Below are positions 22,537 to 35,515 of a stretch of DNA of 64,000 nt, piece by piece. The notes beneath the pieces were generated by a model. It was not told where the DNA came from, searched no databases, and saw only the letters and a list, made by a program, of their open reading frames with translations. Within the stretch, counting starts at the first letter, position 1, and every line of letters begins with the position of its first letter. Source of the DNA: Neckera pumila (lineage: Eukaryota; Streptophyta; Bryopsida; Hypnales; Neckeraceae); assembly GCA_963969595.1 (NCBI GenBank), contig OZ018416.1:16508065-16572064 (forward strand), written 5' to 3'. Both the position numbers and the translations under genes were made by a program.

Positions 22537-24420
22537 GTTTTGATATATGCGGACTCGTAGAACAGTTTGAAGTCGACGTTTTCAGAGTGTCGCCAATCTG
22601 TGGGGGGGGTGCATTTGCTCTGGGATGCAATTGCGGCCTTGGTATAGAGCATCTTAAAATATCCGGCCTGCCACCGAAACCAGGGTCTGTCATGGTTTTA
22701 TCTTCAGGAGTCATCTCCCACCGGGAAGCACCGAGCTCCGAAATGGCCTCGTGGTTGATCGAAAACAGGTCGTCGCATGACGATAGGGTGTCGAAGCCCA
22801 TGGATTGAGAGCTCGTGGAATTGCTGGTGGTCGAGGCTATGGAATTTTGCTTTGTCAGGGGCGAAATTCCGAGCCTCTTACGATGCTCTTTGAAATCCTG
22901 GTTGGTGAATGTTCCGGAGGAAATGGACGACCCGCGCAATGAGCTGCCACTTTCCGACGACGTCTTGGAATGCAAACTGGAATGCGATGGCATGTAGAAA
23001 CTGCTTGCCATCGTGTTCATTGGGGTGGGACCTCCGGCGGGCGGGAGCGCAATCGGCTTGCTCACGGCGAAAGAACGGATGCTCTCTGCTCCGCCTGACG
23101 CCCGGACACGGGTCACGAAACAGGTCAGATTCTCGATGAAATATTTCCTATCCTTCTTCATTGTCCTGCACGAAACAAACAACACCGCGAATTCGCAGCG
23201 TCGGTTATGGAAAACATTTCGGCTACTAATTCAGAAACTGTTTGAGCCTTTTCGATCTTTGCATTTGTACGTACTTTGGACTTAAGAGCGGAGTATTTAA
23301 GAACAGAATGGACAGGGGGCGGGGGGTGGGGGGACGCAATGTAAGGCCACCGAAAACACAAATGAATTGAAAAGTTGTGATAGCGAGAGTACTCCGTCTC
23401 CAGTAACACAGATCTCAGAGAAGAGCGTGTACTGATTGCTCGTGCAATTGCTCAAAACTGCGAAGCATCTAGAATGCTTAGGAATTCAAATGCGTTTTGA
23501 AAAAAGTCATAACACGGACCAGCGACGGAGGAGAGAGGTAGGAATGATCCAGAGTTCACTTGTTCTCACTTGTCTACAACCACATGGTATGCGCCCGAGT
23601 TCTTAGCTTCTTCTATAACGATGCTCTTCGGATTTTGACCGACACAGACGTCGATCGATAACTGCACCTGCAGTCACGAGAAAAAATTCTACATTATTCA
23701 CTGGCCTTGTCAGAAATTCTTCCCATGAAACCTATCAATCCATATGTCTACCGTCGGAGGTGAGTAGATTAGTACCCCGGCCTTCTTGCACCAAGTGTCA
23801 AGATCATGGGTGTTGTGAAGCATGTACCGCTTGTTCGCAATCTCGGCTTCTAAGCTCCTCCTGCTTGAGCCATTCCAGGTGTTCTTATCAACGCGGCTCT
23901 TGAATCCAACTGCAAGCAATCACAGGATATGATCGTAAGAAGTTCAGAAATATGCTACTCAATTTCGAACTCCAGCAAGTTATGAACAATCGAAAAGCAT
24001 ATTCAGAACAGTTCAAGATCGGCCGGCAATGGCCACTTTCTCGGTTACATTTTCTCAACAGTCTGTTATCAAATTCGCGAAGTAAGCGAAAATCTATAGC
24101 ACTCGCGCCCAACTTACAATGTCAAATTCGTCTCTGCAAGGAAAGGAGAAGAAAAAGACTCTGTCTGGTAAAATGTCTAAAGCATTCGCGATTTTTATAT
24201 ATTCCACCATTGCAAGGGAAAGTATTAAGCTCCTGAAACTCTCGTGGCTCCTCCACTTACTCGGATTTGACACATGAGTGATAATGCCAACGAGCCGCAA
24301 GAGGTCGCCATGGCGCGTGACGTTTCCGAGCGCCCAGCTCACAGCGCTGCTAGAGAAGTCCTTACTACTTAGGTCCATCACCACGAGCACTACACCCTGC
24401 GACTTGACGGCCATCTCCAT
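22537..24420 (-). CDS. Universal-stress-protein-like domain protein with Ser-rich tail, four exons (possibly fused to the synthase)
   Basis: Exons on the minus strand: 24420-24261, 23909-23776, 23667-23570, 23165-22537, phases 1, 0, 2, 1. An in-frame TAA 18 bases upstream of ATG 24420 fixes the start. The protein opens MEMAVKSQGVVLVVMDLSSK, then SSSAVSWALGNVTRHGDLLR, GFKSRVDKNTWNGSSRRSLE, QNPKSIVIEEAKNSGAYHVV and DKTMKKDRKYFIENLTCFV. This order matches the USP-like domain found before the kinase domain of some plant receptor-like cytoplasmic kinases. About 190 Ser/Pro/Thr-rich residues follow, but no kinase domain appears. The fourth exon ends at a GTAAGC donor in phase 1, and the next exon able to receive it is the first synthase exon, giving a 749-aa fusion. 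If unfused, the frame runs into the intron and stops near 22490. Function unknown. Confidence 0.6.
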
Positions 24421-26493
24421 CGCCCTGGCCTCCGTTTACCTCCAATCATGCACCACGGCCTGCTCTATCTCATTCTCGTCACGGATCCCCTTCAAAATTC
24501 AAAAAACAAGAAAACAATTATCTTCTCTCTCCTTGCGTTCTTCGCATTTCTGCTTTCATTCAGCGCCTGCTTCCCTTAGCCAACTCATCAACAAGGAGAC
24601 ATAACCCTTCGGGACTGCGCACAATCCAATGCTCGTTTACAGGAGCAACCTCATCAAGATTTTCCAACAGACGATGCCGCACAATTTACTCCTCACCAAA
24701 TAGACGGAAAACTTACTGCAAATGCAAGCACGAGAGATTTAAGGCGACGTGAATCTATGAGCATAGGTATGTCTCTTTGCAATATCAAAGGCCGCAAGCA
24801 GTTGCAAGGAAATTAATTGGGAGAAGAAGACGACTGTACTTACTTATAATATACTCGTATTCGCATCAATCCTTTTTTGGTTTCTCTTTTTTCTGTCAGT
24901 TAGTCTGGCTGTTCCTTCCTTTTCCATTATTAGACGTCACTCATCCCTCGAATAGAGTTTTCGGTGGAGGTTCGGGTTCGGGTTCGCACTTCCGATATAA
25001 CTTGGCCAAAGAATTGCATCGCGATAGACTCGTTGACAAGACGCGTTTAGGTTCCATTTGTGAATGGCGCCGTCCCGCGTTCTGTATGCAAAAAATCGAC
25101 GCAGCATGGATTTCTGTTTACCAGTTGCAACTTGCACGACACTGATGTAATTTGTGTAAAAGTTATGCAATCCAGAAAGAAGTCGTAACTGAACTACTGC
25201 AGTCCGTGAACGAAGCGTCTTACCTGTCAACGTCTGCAGGTGATTTTGCCTCGTTCCGTATCTCTGGCACCATTCAAAGTCAACTGTGCAACTGCATGGA
25301 GTACGTCGTTGTTACTGCTTCGAATCATGCATCGAAACTGTGGCGGTGCCGACGGATGTGACTCAGTCTTCCAAGTAATTCTAAAATTTTGTTATGTTTC
25401 GTTTCTCAATTTTCCTTTTTGATTTCGTTCGTTAAAACAGTGGACATTCAACATAATTCCATTGAAGAAGCAAACATACTTCGATCCTCATTGTATCTGA
25501 ACTACCTTTTATTGGCGCAATAGAATAGAATAGAAAGAAAAGTAATTTGTCTGAAATTTCCGAAGAGTTCTAGCTCTGAGTTGTTCTTCATCTTTGTCAA
25601 AAAACAGTGAAATTGTGCAACACGGCCATGGTCGACGAGAGCTCGGCAAAACTAGTAAAACAACTATCGACAAACCTTCTAAAGCCACAGATTTCGTGCT
25701 TCCACAAGCTAGCACAGTACTTTTGATTCGTTTTGTTGCGTTTTTCTCTTATTTTGGTAACAATCGCGATGTAATTTGTGAGCACCGTTGGCGCTTCGTC
25801 CGAAATAGGAAGTGACCTGTCGTACTGTCAGATGAAAACACAGCTGTGTCCCTAATAGGGGAAATTGTCCATGTGTTTCAAGAACAAGAACCCAGCTGTG
25901 TCCGTCCCCGAGTGAACTGAAGGTGCAATTCCGAAAATTAGAACGTCTGGAATCAGAATGTTGTTGCGGTAAGTAATTGGCCTTTCAGTGGAACCACAGT
26001 CACTCTACAATTACAACTCGATTCCGTTTTGGCACAACCTAAATTAATAAGAAGTCTATGTACAGTAGAATTAGAGTCAGGAGCTGGTCTTTGTGGACCA
26101 AATAACAGCAGAATAATCAATTTGGCATTTACAAGATTTGGAATGTACATGTGCAGAACTCCAAGAAGACGGGCGGATATTTAGTGAAGACGACGCAGTC
26201 TTCTCCCTCAGGCCTCAACTGTCTCAGGATCCAGCTGAATTTGGTTAATGTGTCTATAAGGTAGTATGCTCTTAAAGCGACCATTTAAGCCTACCTAAGT
26301 CATCATTGGTAGAACATACTTCAAGCAACATGTCAGTCCTTTCTAGATAGGGGTTGCAATTAGAACAAGGTTGGTTTTAGGTGTAGTTACCTTAAACTCC
26401 ATGATCAAGGGAGATAATTGCCATAACTTCAGTAGTTTTCCCTCATTACCTCAATCCAACCCATTTTAGTAGAAGTGGAAATCAGCATTGCAT
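24421..26493. other. Gene-free stretch, includes the promoter side of the USP-like gene
   Basis: Short open frames on both strands overlap without conserved motifs or splice context. The first few hundred bases are likely promoter and 5' leader of the minus-strand gene. I see no RNA gene or transposon end. Confidence 0.4.
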
Positions 26494-26547
26494 ATGTATT
26501 AGATAACCTATTCATCGCTAGCGTGGCTCATCGGTTATCTAATACAT
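26494..26547. repeat. Perfect 15-bp stem hairpin
   Basis: ATGTATTAGATAACC at 26494-26508 pairs perfectly with GGTTATCTAATACAT at 26533-26547 around a 24-base loop. It has no terminator-like T run and no flanking element that I recognise. Confidence 0.7.
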
Positions 26548-27130
26548 GGTTAACCTGTAAACAACATTTGTTTATGTAGGGGCAGCCCGAGGGCAATAAA
26601 AAATCTCGAGGCATTGGTCTTGTTGCTTGCCCAAAGTTTGTGCAGTCAGGGCATGTAAAAGTGAACAATGAACAATGATTGTTATGACTTTGTAGAATAA
26701 ATGCAGTGCTTGGCAAGCCCTATTCACTGTAGAAGTGGGTTCAACAGATTCAAACATTCCCAAAGTCACTTTTTGTCAAAAATTCACTCAAAGTCAAGCT
26801 TGAGGGGCTTGGCTTGTTGTTCAAGGGTTAAACCCTAAGAGCATAGAGTTTTTTGGATACACTTCATCTAGGTTTTTTGTGTAGCTCCCACAATTTGCTC
26901 TTAAAAACATTCATAATCCATACAGTAGGACACTAGGACTCACTGTGGAGGTTAAATCTCATACTACTGTCCATCTTAAATGTTGGTATGGCATTTTCTT
27001 GAGACCCTCGACTGAACAAGATTCACCATTGAGATTATGTCTAGTAATGCAAAGATATAACCTCGTTCTAAAAATAACATCTGCCACCACTTCTGTAGCT
27101 AAACATATGATTTGTCACACTAATAGAAAC
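26548..27130. other. Non-genic stretch
   Basis: Nothing recognised. Confidence 0.4.
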
Positions 27131-27210
27131 TGCTAATTGTAGTAGCAAAGAACTAACATAAATTGCTAATTGTAGTAGCAAAGAACTAATATAAACTGCT
27201 AATTGTAGTT
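27131..27210. repeat. Tandem repeat, 33-bp period
   Basis: TGCTAATTGTAGTAGCAAAG begins at 27131 and 27164, and a truncated copy begins at 27197. A degenerate relative (TGCTAATTGCAAAATTTGAA with AGCACTTTTGGTGC) recurs near 27545, matching the sequence just after the array. Confidence 0.75.
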
Positions 27211-29463
27211 TGAAAAGTACTTTTGGTGCAGCAAAGAAACTGATAAAGAAAACGTTGTGCACCATACTCAGACAAAAAGGAAAAAGTATTGGAAAGGAAA
27301 TGCAGAGCAAGGCATATGCGAACTGAAGGAAAAATTAATCTGATGAAATGCAGGTCAAAAACACATTAAAAGCACAAACTAACTGAAGGAAGGTCAAGTC
27401 AAGAATCATAAAAGGATTTGAAGCGGTTTAGGGGTAACTGAATAACAGCCTGACAAATGTCTTCCTTTATGCTTTTCCTTCCTTCTCTTTCCAAGTGTGG
27501 AAATTCCTTGTAAAGTCATCCAAGTCTGAACTCAAATTGCATTCTGCTAATTGCAAAATTTGAAAAGCACTTTTGGTGCTGCAAATTCAAGGAACTAGTG
27601 AGGCTTTATAACAAAGAAATAATATTTGTGCACCACAGACTGGGTAGACTGCTGAACCGACGACCTCAGCGATGGCGCCCGAAGAATCGCTGGGCGCCCC
27701 CACGCACAAGATGAATTTCATTGGGGTAACAAACACAGCAATGGATGAATTTCCTAAACCCTACGGAGTGGAGCACCGCTAGGCGCGTAGCTATAGTCCT
27801 CCATAGGGTTTGCTCAAGGGGAATAGGGGTTGATTGGCCGAGTTCTTTGGGTTTTATTTTATTTTTTTGAATTGTAACAGAAGAGGAAGAGAAACGAGAA
27901 TCCAGCGTTGTTCATCCGTTGCGACAGAGAGGGGGGGCGGGATGAGGAAACCTGCAGTTCCCTCCGGCGATGGCGAGCGAGGTCGTCGGTTCAGCAGGTG
28001 TCCCCCACAGACTAAAAGGAGAAAGCAAACCCAGACTAAAACCAAGGAAATATATTAGCAAAGCCAAGGAAATGGAGGGCAAGGCATAGGCGAAGGCAGG
28101 AAGGAGCACCCGCACACAATGCAAACAGTTGCAAAGGTCTCGGAGTGTTGACACACGGGGAGCGTTGACACGCGGGGAATGGAAATATGAAATATGAAGT
28201 TATAGGACTCCTACAGTCCTGCGGCGCAAGAGAGGTGACGAACATTCTATTTTGAGAATCTCCTCCAAACAGTGCGTTCCTGGACGCAGAGTGCTATTCT
28301 TGGGAGGACTTTTTTTTCTCTGCCCATCAATCATAAGCTCAAATCAGTTTTGTAAATAACTGAGGAAAATTTGGAAGATGTCGAAATTTAAAAAATTATT
28401 TTACAGATATTTCTAAAAATCTGGAAATAATTGTTTTTGAGAAAAATCAGAAAAAGCAACACATGTACGCATGAATAGAAAGAATTAGCTCCAAAATTAG
28501 GAGCCCCCTCATAAAATGCCGAAAAAAAAAAAATCGTATCTCTTTGGCGAAAGTGCCAACTTCAAAAACTAAATTATTTCGGCACTGTCTTGCCGAAACT
28601 GCCTTGCACATATGATATCAGCCTAGTGATTTTTTGTATCATTTGGGAGAAGTAGCTAGTTAATTCTTCAATATTCAAGGTGATACTTGGTATATCTATG
28701 TCAAAATTAGGTGATACCTAGGTAAAATTTGGCCATAGGTCTTAGAAAACAGACCATAGGTGGGTTTTTAGACTAAAATAAATGTTGACTATTTCATTTA
28801 TTTGGACTATAGAGAATGTGATCTTCAATGGAGGCATGGGGGCATGAAGGCATGAAGGGTTTTTATTTATTTATTATGGCCAGATTGGTTTTGGGGACAA
28901 ATCGCTAAGAACATTTATGTTGCTTCTAAATTTTCTATGCTGCATTCAAGCTCCTTGCGAGCATTTTTCTTTCCTCACTATTCCCCTGCCATAATCTTGG
29001 AAGTTGCAAACTACAACTTCTTCAGATAACATGGTTAACATGGAGAAGTTTACATTAACTTATGACTAAGGAATAGACAAATTAATGTAAAGAAGCAACA
29101 ATATAGATGATAACAACTAACTCACCTATATTTAGGCCAACTTTATCATCCATCTTCATACAAAAATCAGTGTTCCATGTATTGGATGCTCTGCTGAAAA
29201 AAAAACTATTTTTATGTGTCAAGTTATCATCGCTCTCAATATAATCGTCTTGTAGAGATATCTACGACATAAGTATCATATCCTGAAAGCTAATACAACT
29301 TGCAAAATTTGTTGCCTTTTTAAGCATGAGCTTGTCTAAGCTAAAAAAAGCTATCCTCAATAATAGCAAAGAAAAGAATTCAAGTGGATTTTTCAAACAG
29401 TGCAGGTACAAAAAAGCTAGGAAGACAAAGAAAAAAACGAAATATTATAAATAGAAGGAATCA
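27211..29463. other. Non-genic stretch with a 19-bp inverted repeat
   Basis: CTGCTGAACCGACGACCTC at 27649-27667 is repeated perfectly in inverted orientation at 27979-27997, bracketing about 310 bp of GC-richer DNA. Similar words (GCAAGGCATATGCGAA and GCAAGGCATAGGCGAA) at about 27309 and 28080 suggest an older duplication. No protein family was recognised despite open frames near 27834-28245. Confidence 0.4.
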
Positions 29464-29487
29464 TCATACTACTAAAATCACAAGGTC

Positions 29488-29638
29488 CTCTGTAATGTCA
29501 CATTTTTACACTGTGTGATATTACAGAGTCCCGATCCCTCTATAATATCACGTTTTAACACTATGTGATATTACAGAGTTTCAACGGCCACTGCGCCTCT
29601 GTAATATCACACAGTGTAAAAATGTGACATTACAAAGG
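29488..29638. repeat. Three successive hairpins near the Helitron 5' end
   Basis: Units at 29488-29528, 29538-29578 and 29597-29638 each begin CTCTGTAAT(A/G)TCAC-like and end TGATATTACAGAG-like, so each folds on itself with a stem of about 15 bp. The third unit is inverted relative to the first two. Plant Helitrons usually show structure at the 3' end, not the 5' end. Confidence 0.8.
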
Positions 29639-30084
29639 TACAGTGATATTATGAAGGTTTAGGTTTTCTTGGCTTCACACTTCATTTCACTTCTACGATT
29701 CTATGATTTTCTAAGCTTTGAGTATTCCCGATTCTAATGTGTTGTTCTTACTATCAAATGACTTGAAACTTTTTTGAGATTGAAGCAATTTTGGTTTCCA
29801 CAACAAAGTATTCACAAAGTCTTTGCAATTTGAAAAATTTGCATTTCAATTCTTCAATTTTAGTCACCATTGGTTGTGAAGGAAGAAATTGATCAAGTGG
29901 TGGTGTTCTTGAGCTCAACAATACCTCCAAGGTATCTTCTTTACATTTGTTTTGAGCAAATTTGGAGTTCATATATAGAATGGTGGTTTGAACATTGAGT
30001 TTCATTTGAAAAATTTGAATGTCATTTAAGTTTCAATCTAATCTAACACAAGAGATTGATGTATTTAGACCCAAATTAGAGCAA

Positions 30085-31060
30085 TTGGAGTATTCTTGGA
30101 GCATTCTTGGAGCATTCTTGGAGCATTCTTAGAGCGTTTTAATCTAAGGTGAGTAGTATAAGCTTCATTTGAGCAATTTGTGAGCAATTTGATCTAAATT
30201 GAGTTTAATTTCAACAATTTGACCTAATGTGAGCAATTTGAGTGTAATTGGAGCAATGTAACCTAATTTGAGCTTTATGTCAACAATTTGACTTAATGTG
30301 AGCAATTTGAGTGTAATTTGGAGCAATGTAACCTAATTTGAGCTTTATGTCAACAATTTGACTTCATGTGAACAATGTGAGCTTAATGTGAGCAATTTGA
30401 GTGTAATTTGAGTTTAATGTGAACAATTTGAGTGTAATTTGGAGCAATGTAACCTAATTTGACCTAATTTGAGCTTTATGTCAACAATTTGAACTTAATG
30501 TGAACAATTTGAGTGTAATTCGGAGCAATGTAACCTAATTTGACCTAATTTGAGCTTTATGTCAACAATTTGAGCTTAATGTGAGCAATTTGAGTGTAAT
30601 TTAGAGCAATGTAACCTAATTTGACCTAATTTGAGCTTTATGTCAACAATTTGAGTGTAATGTGAGCAATTTAAGTGTAAGTTGGAGCAATGTAATCTAT
30701 TTGAGCTTTATATCAACAATTTGACTTAATGTGAACAATTTGAATGTAATTTGAGTAATGCAATCTCATTTAAACTTAATGTCAACAATTTGACCTAATG
30801 TGAGCAATTTGAGCTTAATGTGAGCAATGTAACCTAATTTGAGTTTAATGTGAGCAATTTAAGTGTAATTTGGAACAATTTGACCTAATTTGAGCATATT
30901 GTCAACAATTTGAGCTTAATATGAACAATTTGAGTTTACTTTGAAGCAATGTAATCTAATTTGAGCTTAATGTCAATAATTTGACCTAATTTGAGCAATT
31001 TGAACATCATTTGATCTAACTTGGGCAATATGAGTTTCATTTGAATAATATGAGTCAAAT
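30085..31060 (+). repeat. Helitron-internal minisatellite
   Basis: About 1 kb of interleaved variants of AGCAATTTGAGTGTAATTTG, AGCAATGTAACCTAATTTGA and GAGCTTTATGTCAACAATTT, giving a higher-order unit of roughly 70-110 bp. It lies in the leader of the RepHel frame and could hold the element's promoter. Confidence 0.75.
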
Positions 31061-31465
31061 GTTATTAACGCAATGTTAACTAATGTTAGTAGTTTGTCCT
31101 ACTTAGAATCGAATTTGAATAACTTTAAGATTTTTTGATGCAAACATAAACAATTGAATATAATTTCAATGGTTTGATCAATTTGTTGTACATTAATTTG
31201 AATTTGATCAATTTAGCCAAATTTGACTTAAATTTTGAAATTGATGCCAACATCCAAAATTTTGTTGTTGAATATATGTTGATGTGTTATGGATATTAGG
31301 AGACTGAAAATTTGGAGTGAACTGGAGCATATTCAAGCGGTATATAGTTTTGAAGTACAAGTTATATAGGTACAATTTTAAACCCATTTTCTTTTTGTGA
31401 TTTGAAAAGTTTATACATTCTAAAGTATAAGTTTTAGGATTCAAGATTGTCATCTTTTGTAGACT

Positions 31466-34400
31466 ATGGCTCGGGCTTTGCTTACAATTGATGACTATGT
31501 AGATGTTGATATTGATAGTAATGGATCTATGTCTATCCAATGTCCGAAATGTTTAGCATTTCGTTTTAGGAAAGAAAAAGCAACAATTTGTTGTTACAAT
31601 GGCAAAGTTGCCAGTGAACACGTTAGCCATCCTACCGTTCATCCGATGCTCAATGAGCTTTTTATGGGTATTACACCCAATTCTAGAGGATTTCTTAAAT
31701 CCATTAGAAAATATAATCAAGCATTTGCGTTTACAAGTATGCGTAGTAAATTTCAATCTGGCCAGGCCGAGAGTCGAGGAGTATATACTTTTTGTGTAAA
31801 TGGAGAGTTATGCCATCACATTGGAGATTTAGAACCCAAAATAGATCATGGTGCAAGATTTGTACAAATTTATTTTTTAGATGATGATTTGCAAACCAAT
31901 CGTCGTTTAGAGATTTTTGATGATCTTGATCGTGAGACCATTAATAACATCTAAGAGGTTTTAGAATCAATCAATGCATTGGTTTGTGGGTTTAAGTCTT
32001 CACGTCATGTTCTTTTGGGAGGACATAACATGGGACTCCGTATCTTCGGTGAGACTCTTGCCGGTGAACATCATCATCGATACAATCGACCTGTGGTTCC
32101 AAAGATTGCTGCTATTGTTCTTGATGAACAACATTTAGAATCCGGTCGAGATATTATTCTTTATCAACAAGGTGGAGGTTTACATCGGATAAAGGAAATT
32201 GATCCAACTTATGATGCTTTATCCTACCCTTTGTTGTTTCCGGATGGTCAATGCGGGTGGTCACCCACTTTTAAAGCAAATATTGGGGTGACTTTAAAAT
32301 CATTTGTCCAATATATGCTTCATAAGCGACCCAAATCTAATGTACTACATAGGGCCGGTAGATTATTCCAACAATATGTAGGAGATCAATATTTGCATGT
32401 AAAACATGAAAACTTGCTTTTCATTAGACATCATCGAGCAAAACTTCGAGCAGAATGTTATCAGGGCATTGTAGATGCTATGCACGACGACAGTGCAAGA
32501 CGCATTGGGCGTCGCATTGTTTTACCTGCAACATTCACTGGATCTCCTTGATACATGCAGAAACTCTTTCACGATAGTATGGTCTTAGTTAGAGTTTTAG
32601 GCAAACCGGATTTATTTGTCACAATGACATGTAATCCAAATTGGTCTGAGATCATTAGTGAGCTTGAACCAGGTCAAAGTCCTCCTGATCATCCAGATGT
32701 TGTAGTGCGTGTCTTTGAGCTCAAATTAAAAGCAATGATGGACGAAATCACAAAGAAAAATGTATTGGGGGAGACAATTGCTTTTTGTTATACTATTGAG
32801 TTTCAAAAGCGTGGTCTCCCTCATGCTCACATTCTTCTTTGGTTAAAAGACAAGGTCAACAATTGTGACCTTGTAGATAGAGTTGTATGTGCTGAGATTC
32901 TAGATTCGAATAGGCAACCGCAACTTTATGTTGCAGTTGCTAAGCACATGATGCACAGTCCATGTGGTTTGGATAATCCCAATTGTCCATACATGGAGGA
33001 TGGAAAATGCTCCAAGCATTATCCAATGCAATCTCGAGATATCACTGAGATGGATGGTGATGGTCATGTTTTGTATCGTCATCGAAATGACACTCGCTAT
33101 GTTGAAAAACGTACGCGAGGTCAAATTGTCCATTTAGACAATTGATGGGTTGTGCCATACAATTCATATTTAATAGGTCGTTTTAATTGCCATATTAATG
33201 TAGAGGTTTGCAGTTCAGTAAAAATTGTGAAATACCTCCATAAATATATTTTTAAAGGGCCAGATCGGGACGTTGTAGAAACAGATGAAGTTGTTGATGA
33301 GATTAAGGAATTTTTAGAGGGACGTTATGTCGCCGCGCAAGAAGCATGTTGGAGGCTCTTTGGTTTTGAAACCAACAACAAGAGTCATAGTATTTGTCGT
33401 TTACCCATTCATCTTCCCGGTCAACAATATGTTACCTTCCAAGAAGGAACATCTTTGCAATTAGTGATTGATCAAAACACTAAAACCAAACTTATAGAGT
33501 TCTTTGAACTCAATCGTCGCATTCGTGCCTTGATTGCTTCTAGCAATCAAAGCAATCATATGCTTCTTCGATACATGGATCTTCCATTGCACTATAAGTG
33601 GAATGAGAAGAAAAATTTGCGGGAAAGAAGACAACGCAAGATAAAAGTTTTTGGTAGAATAAATATGGTTCATGTAGGTACCGAATTATTTTACCTACGT
33701 TTGTTGTTGACTCATGTTGAGGCACCAACTTCTTTTGATGACCTATTTTGTTTTCAAGATACGGTACATCCAACGTACAAAGCCGCTTGCATTGCAAGAA
33801 GACTTTTACATGATGATGGTGAATGGGACAATTGTCTCCAGGAGGCAACCATCATTGCATTGCCTAGACAAATTCGACGATTGTTTGCATCGCTTCTTGT
33901 GTTTGGACAACCATTGGATCCTCTTGGTTTATTGAGGAGACATATTGACTCTACGTTTGATGACTAGCGTAATGATCAAAATCGCTATAGCAAAGCAATT
34001 TTGTCCATTAATGAACATTTATCATTTAATGCTAAATGCATTGAAGATTTTTTTGACATTCAAGATTTGAATGAATTTAGTTATTCAAATGTTATTGATG
34101 TTGTTGATGATGCCAATGACAACAGTAACTTAGATAATTTAAATATTAACTTTATAGTAGAAGACGTGGACAAACTAAATGAAGAACAACGCATTGTTTT
34201 CAATACAGTTATTAATGCCATTTTAGAACCTCATCCTCCGTGTAAGTTGTTTTTTTTGGATGGCCCTGGGGGTACCGGCAAGACATTTGTATACAATACT
34301 ATATTAGGTTATCTTCGGGGTCGTGGTATTAAATGTATGACAATGGCAACAAGTGGAATTGTTGCTTGTCTTTTGCAAGAAGGACGAACAGCACATTCTT

Positions 34401-35515
34401 CTCTTGCCATTCCATTACAATTGCATGAAAAATCAACATGTTCGATTAGTGCCCAATCATCATTAGCTAAAAGTTTGCGTGAAATACAATTAACTGTACT
34501 TGATGAAGCTTGTGCTGGACATAGATTTATGATCGAAGCAATAGATCGATCATTGCGAGATATTCGAGGTATTGATACTCCAAATGGTGGTCTTGTAGTT
34601 TTATATGGTGGTGATTTCCACCAAACTTTACCTGTCATTGTAGGTGGAGGTCGTAAGCAAACTGTTGAAGCTTGCTTGCGACATTCATATTTGTTTCCAC
34701 TAATGCAACATTTTCATTTGACCACTAATATGCGTTTACAAAGTCAACCAGATTTTCAACAATTTTTATTAAATATTGGTGAAGGCAAAACCGGTTCAGA
34801 GGTAGAGCTACCGGTTGGGATGGTTGCGCATGAAAATTCTCTAAATGGACTCATTGATGCAATTTTTGATGACCCGGTTGATTTCTCTGAGCGTGTAATT
34901 TTGGTTGTCCGAAATGATGATGCCCAAGAAATCAACCGTAAAATCACTGACCGTATGCCTGGTGATGTGCATCAATGTTTTAGCGCTGATTTTATTCACG
35001 AAAATGATGAACATGCCCATCATTATCCAGTAGAGTTTTTAAATTCTCTACATCTTAGTGGTTTGCCACCTCATCAATTAAATCTGAAATGTGGTCAATA
35101 TGTGATGTTGCTAAGAAACTTAAATCCGGCAAAAGGTTTGTGCAATGGTAGTCGCTTACGTTTGTTACAAGTATCTCCATCTGTATTATTGTGTGAAATT
35201 GTGGAAGGGCGTCATTGTGGCTAAGAAGTGTTGATTCCAAGAATCATAAATCATTGCAATGATAGTCGCTTGCCATTTACACTATGTCGGAGACAATTTC
35301 CTATCACTGGTGCTTTTGCAATGACAATCAATAAATCGCAGGGCCAATCATATAATCGAGTTGGCATTTATCTTCGAAATGAAATATTTAGCCATGGTCA
35401 ATTATATGTGGCTTTGTCTCGTGGTAGACATCCTGCAAACATTAAGATTGCTAATGATAATTCACATGCCGTGGGAACGGTAAAAAAGGGGGTTTACCAT
35501 GAGGTTTTTACATGA
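31466..35515 (+). pseudogene. Helitron RepHel replication initiator-helicase, five in-frame stops
   Basis: A single frame of 1,349 codons runs the whole length without any frameshift but is cut by stops at codons 163 (TAA), 362 (TGA), 560 (TGA), 834 (TAG) and 1253 (TAA). The N-terminus has a CPKC...CC zinc-finger-like motif. The Rep domain carries the HUH motif (PHAHILLWL, His 453 and 455) and the two tyrosines of the Y2 motif in KYLHKYIFKG (Tyr 590 and 594). The Pif1-type helicase has Walker A GPGGTGKT (codons 933-940), Walker B DEA (from 1013), [22 protein letters not shown] and a final VALSRG (Arg 1319). Length fits the family (about 1,300-1,500 aa). As it stands no full protein can be made. 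The stops at 163, 362 and 560 fall where the family usually has Gln, Arg and Arg, so C-to-T changes explain them. Confidence 0.9.

Noticed and set aside
30085..31060. Possible CRISPR-like array
   Set aside because: Repeats are degenerate and interleaved, with no unique spacers of constant length, and lie inside a eukaryotic Helitron.
31466..35515. Transcript editing that rescues the Helitron stops
   Set aside because: U-to-C editing is an organelle process in some seedless plants; a nuclear transposon losing its frame by C-to-T decay is simpler.
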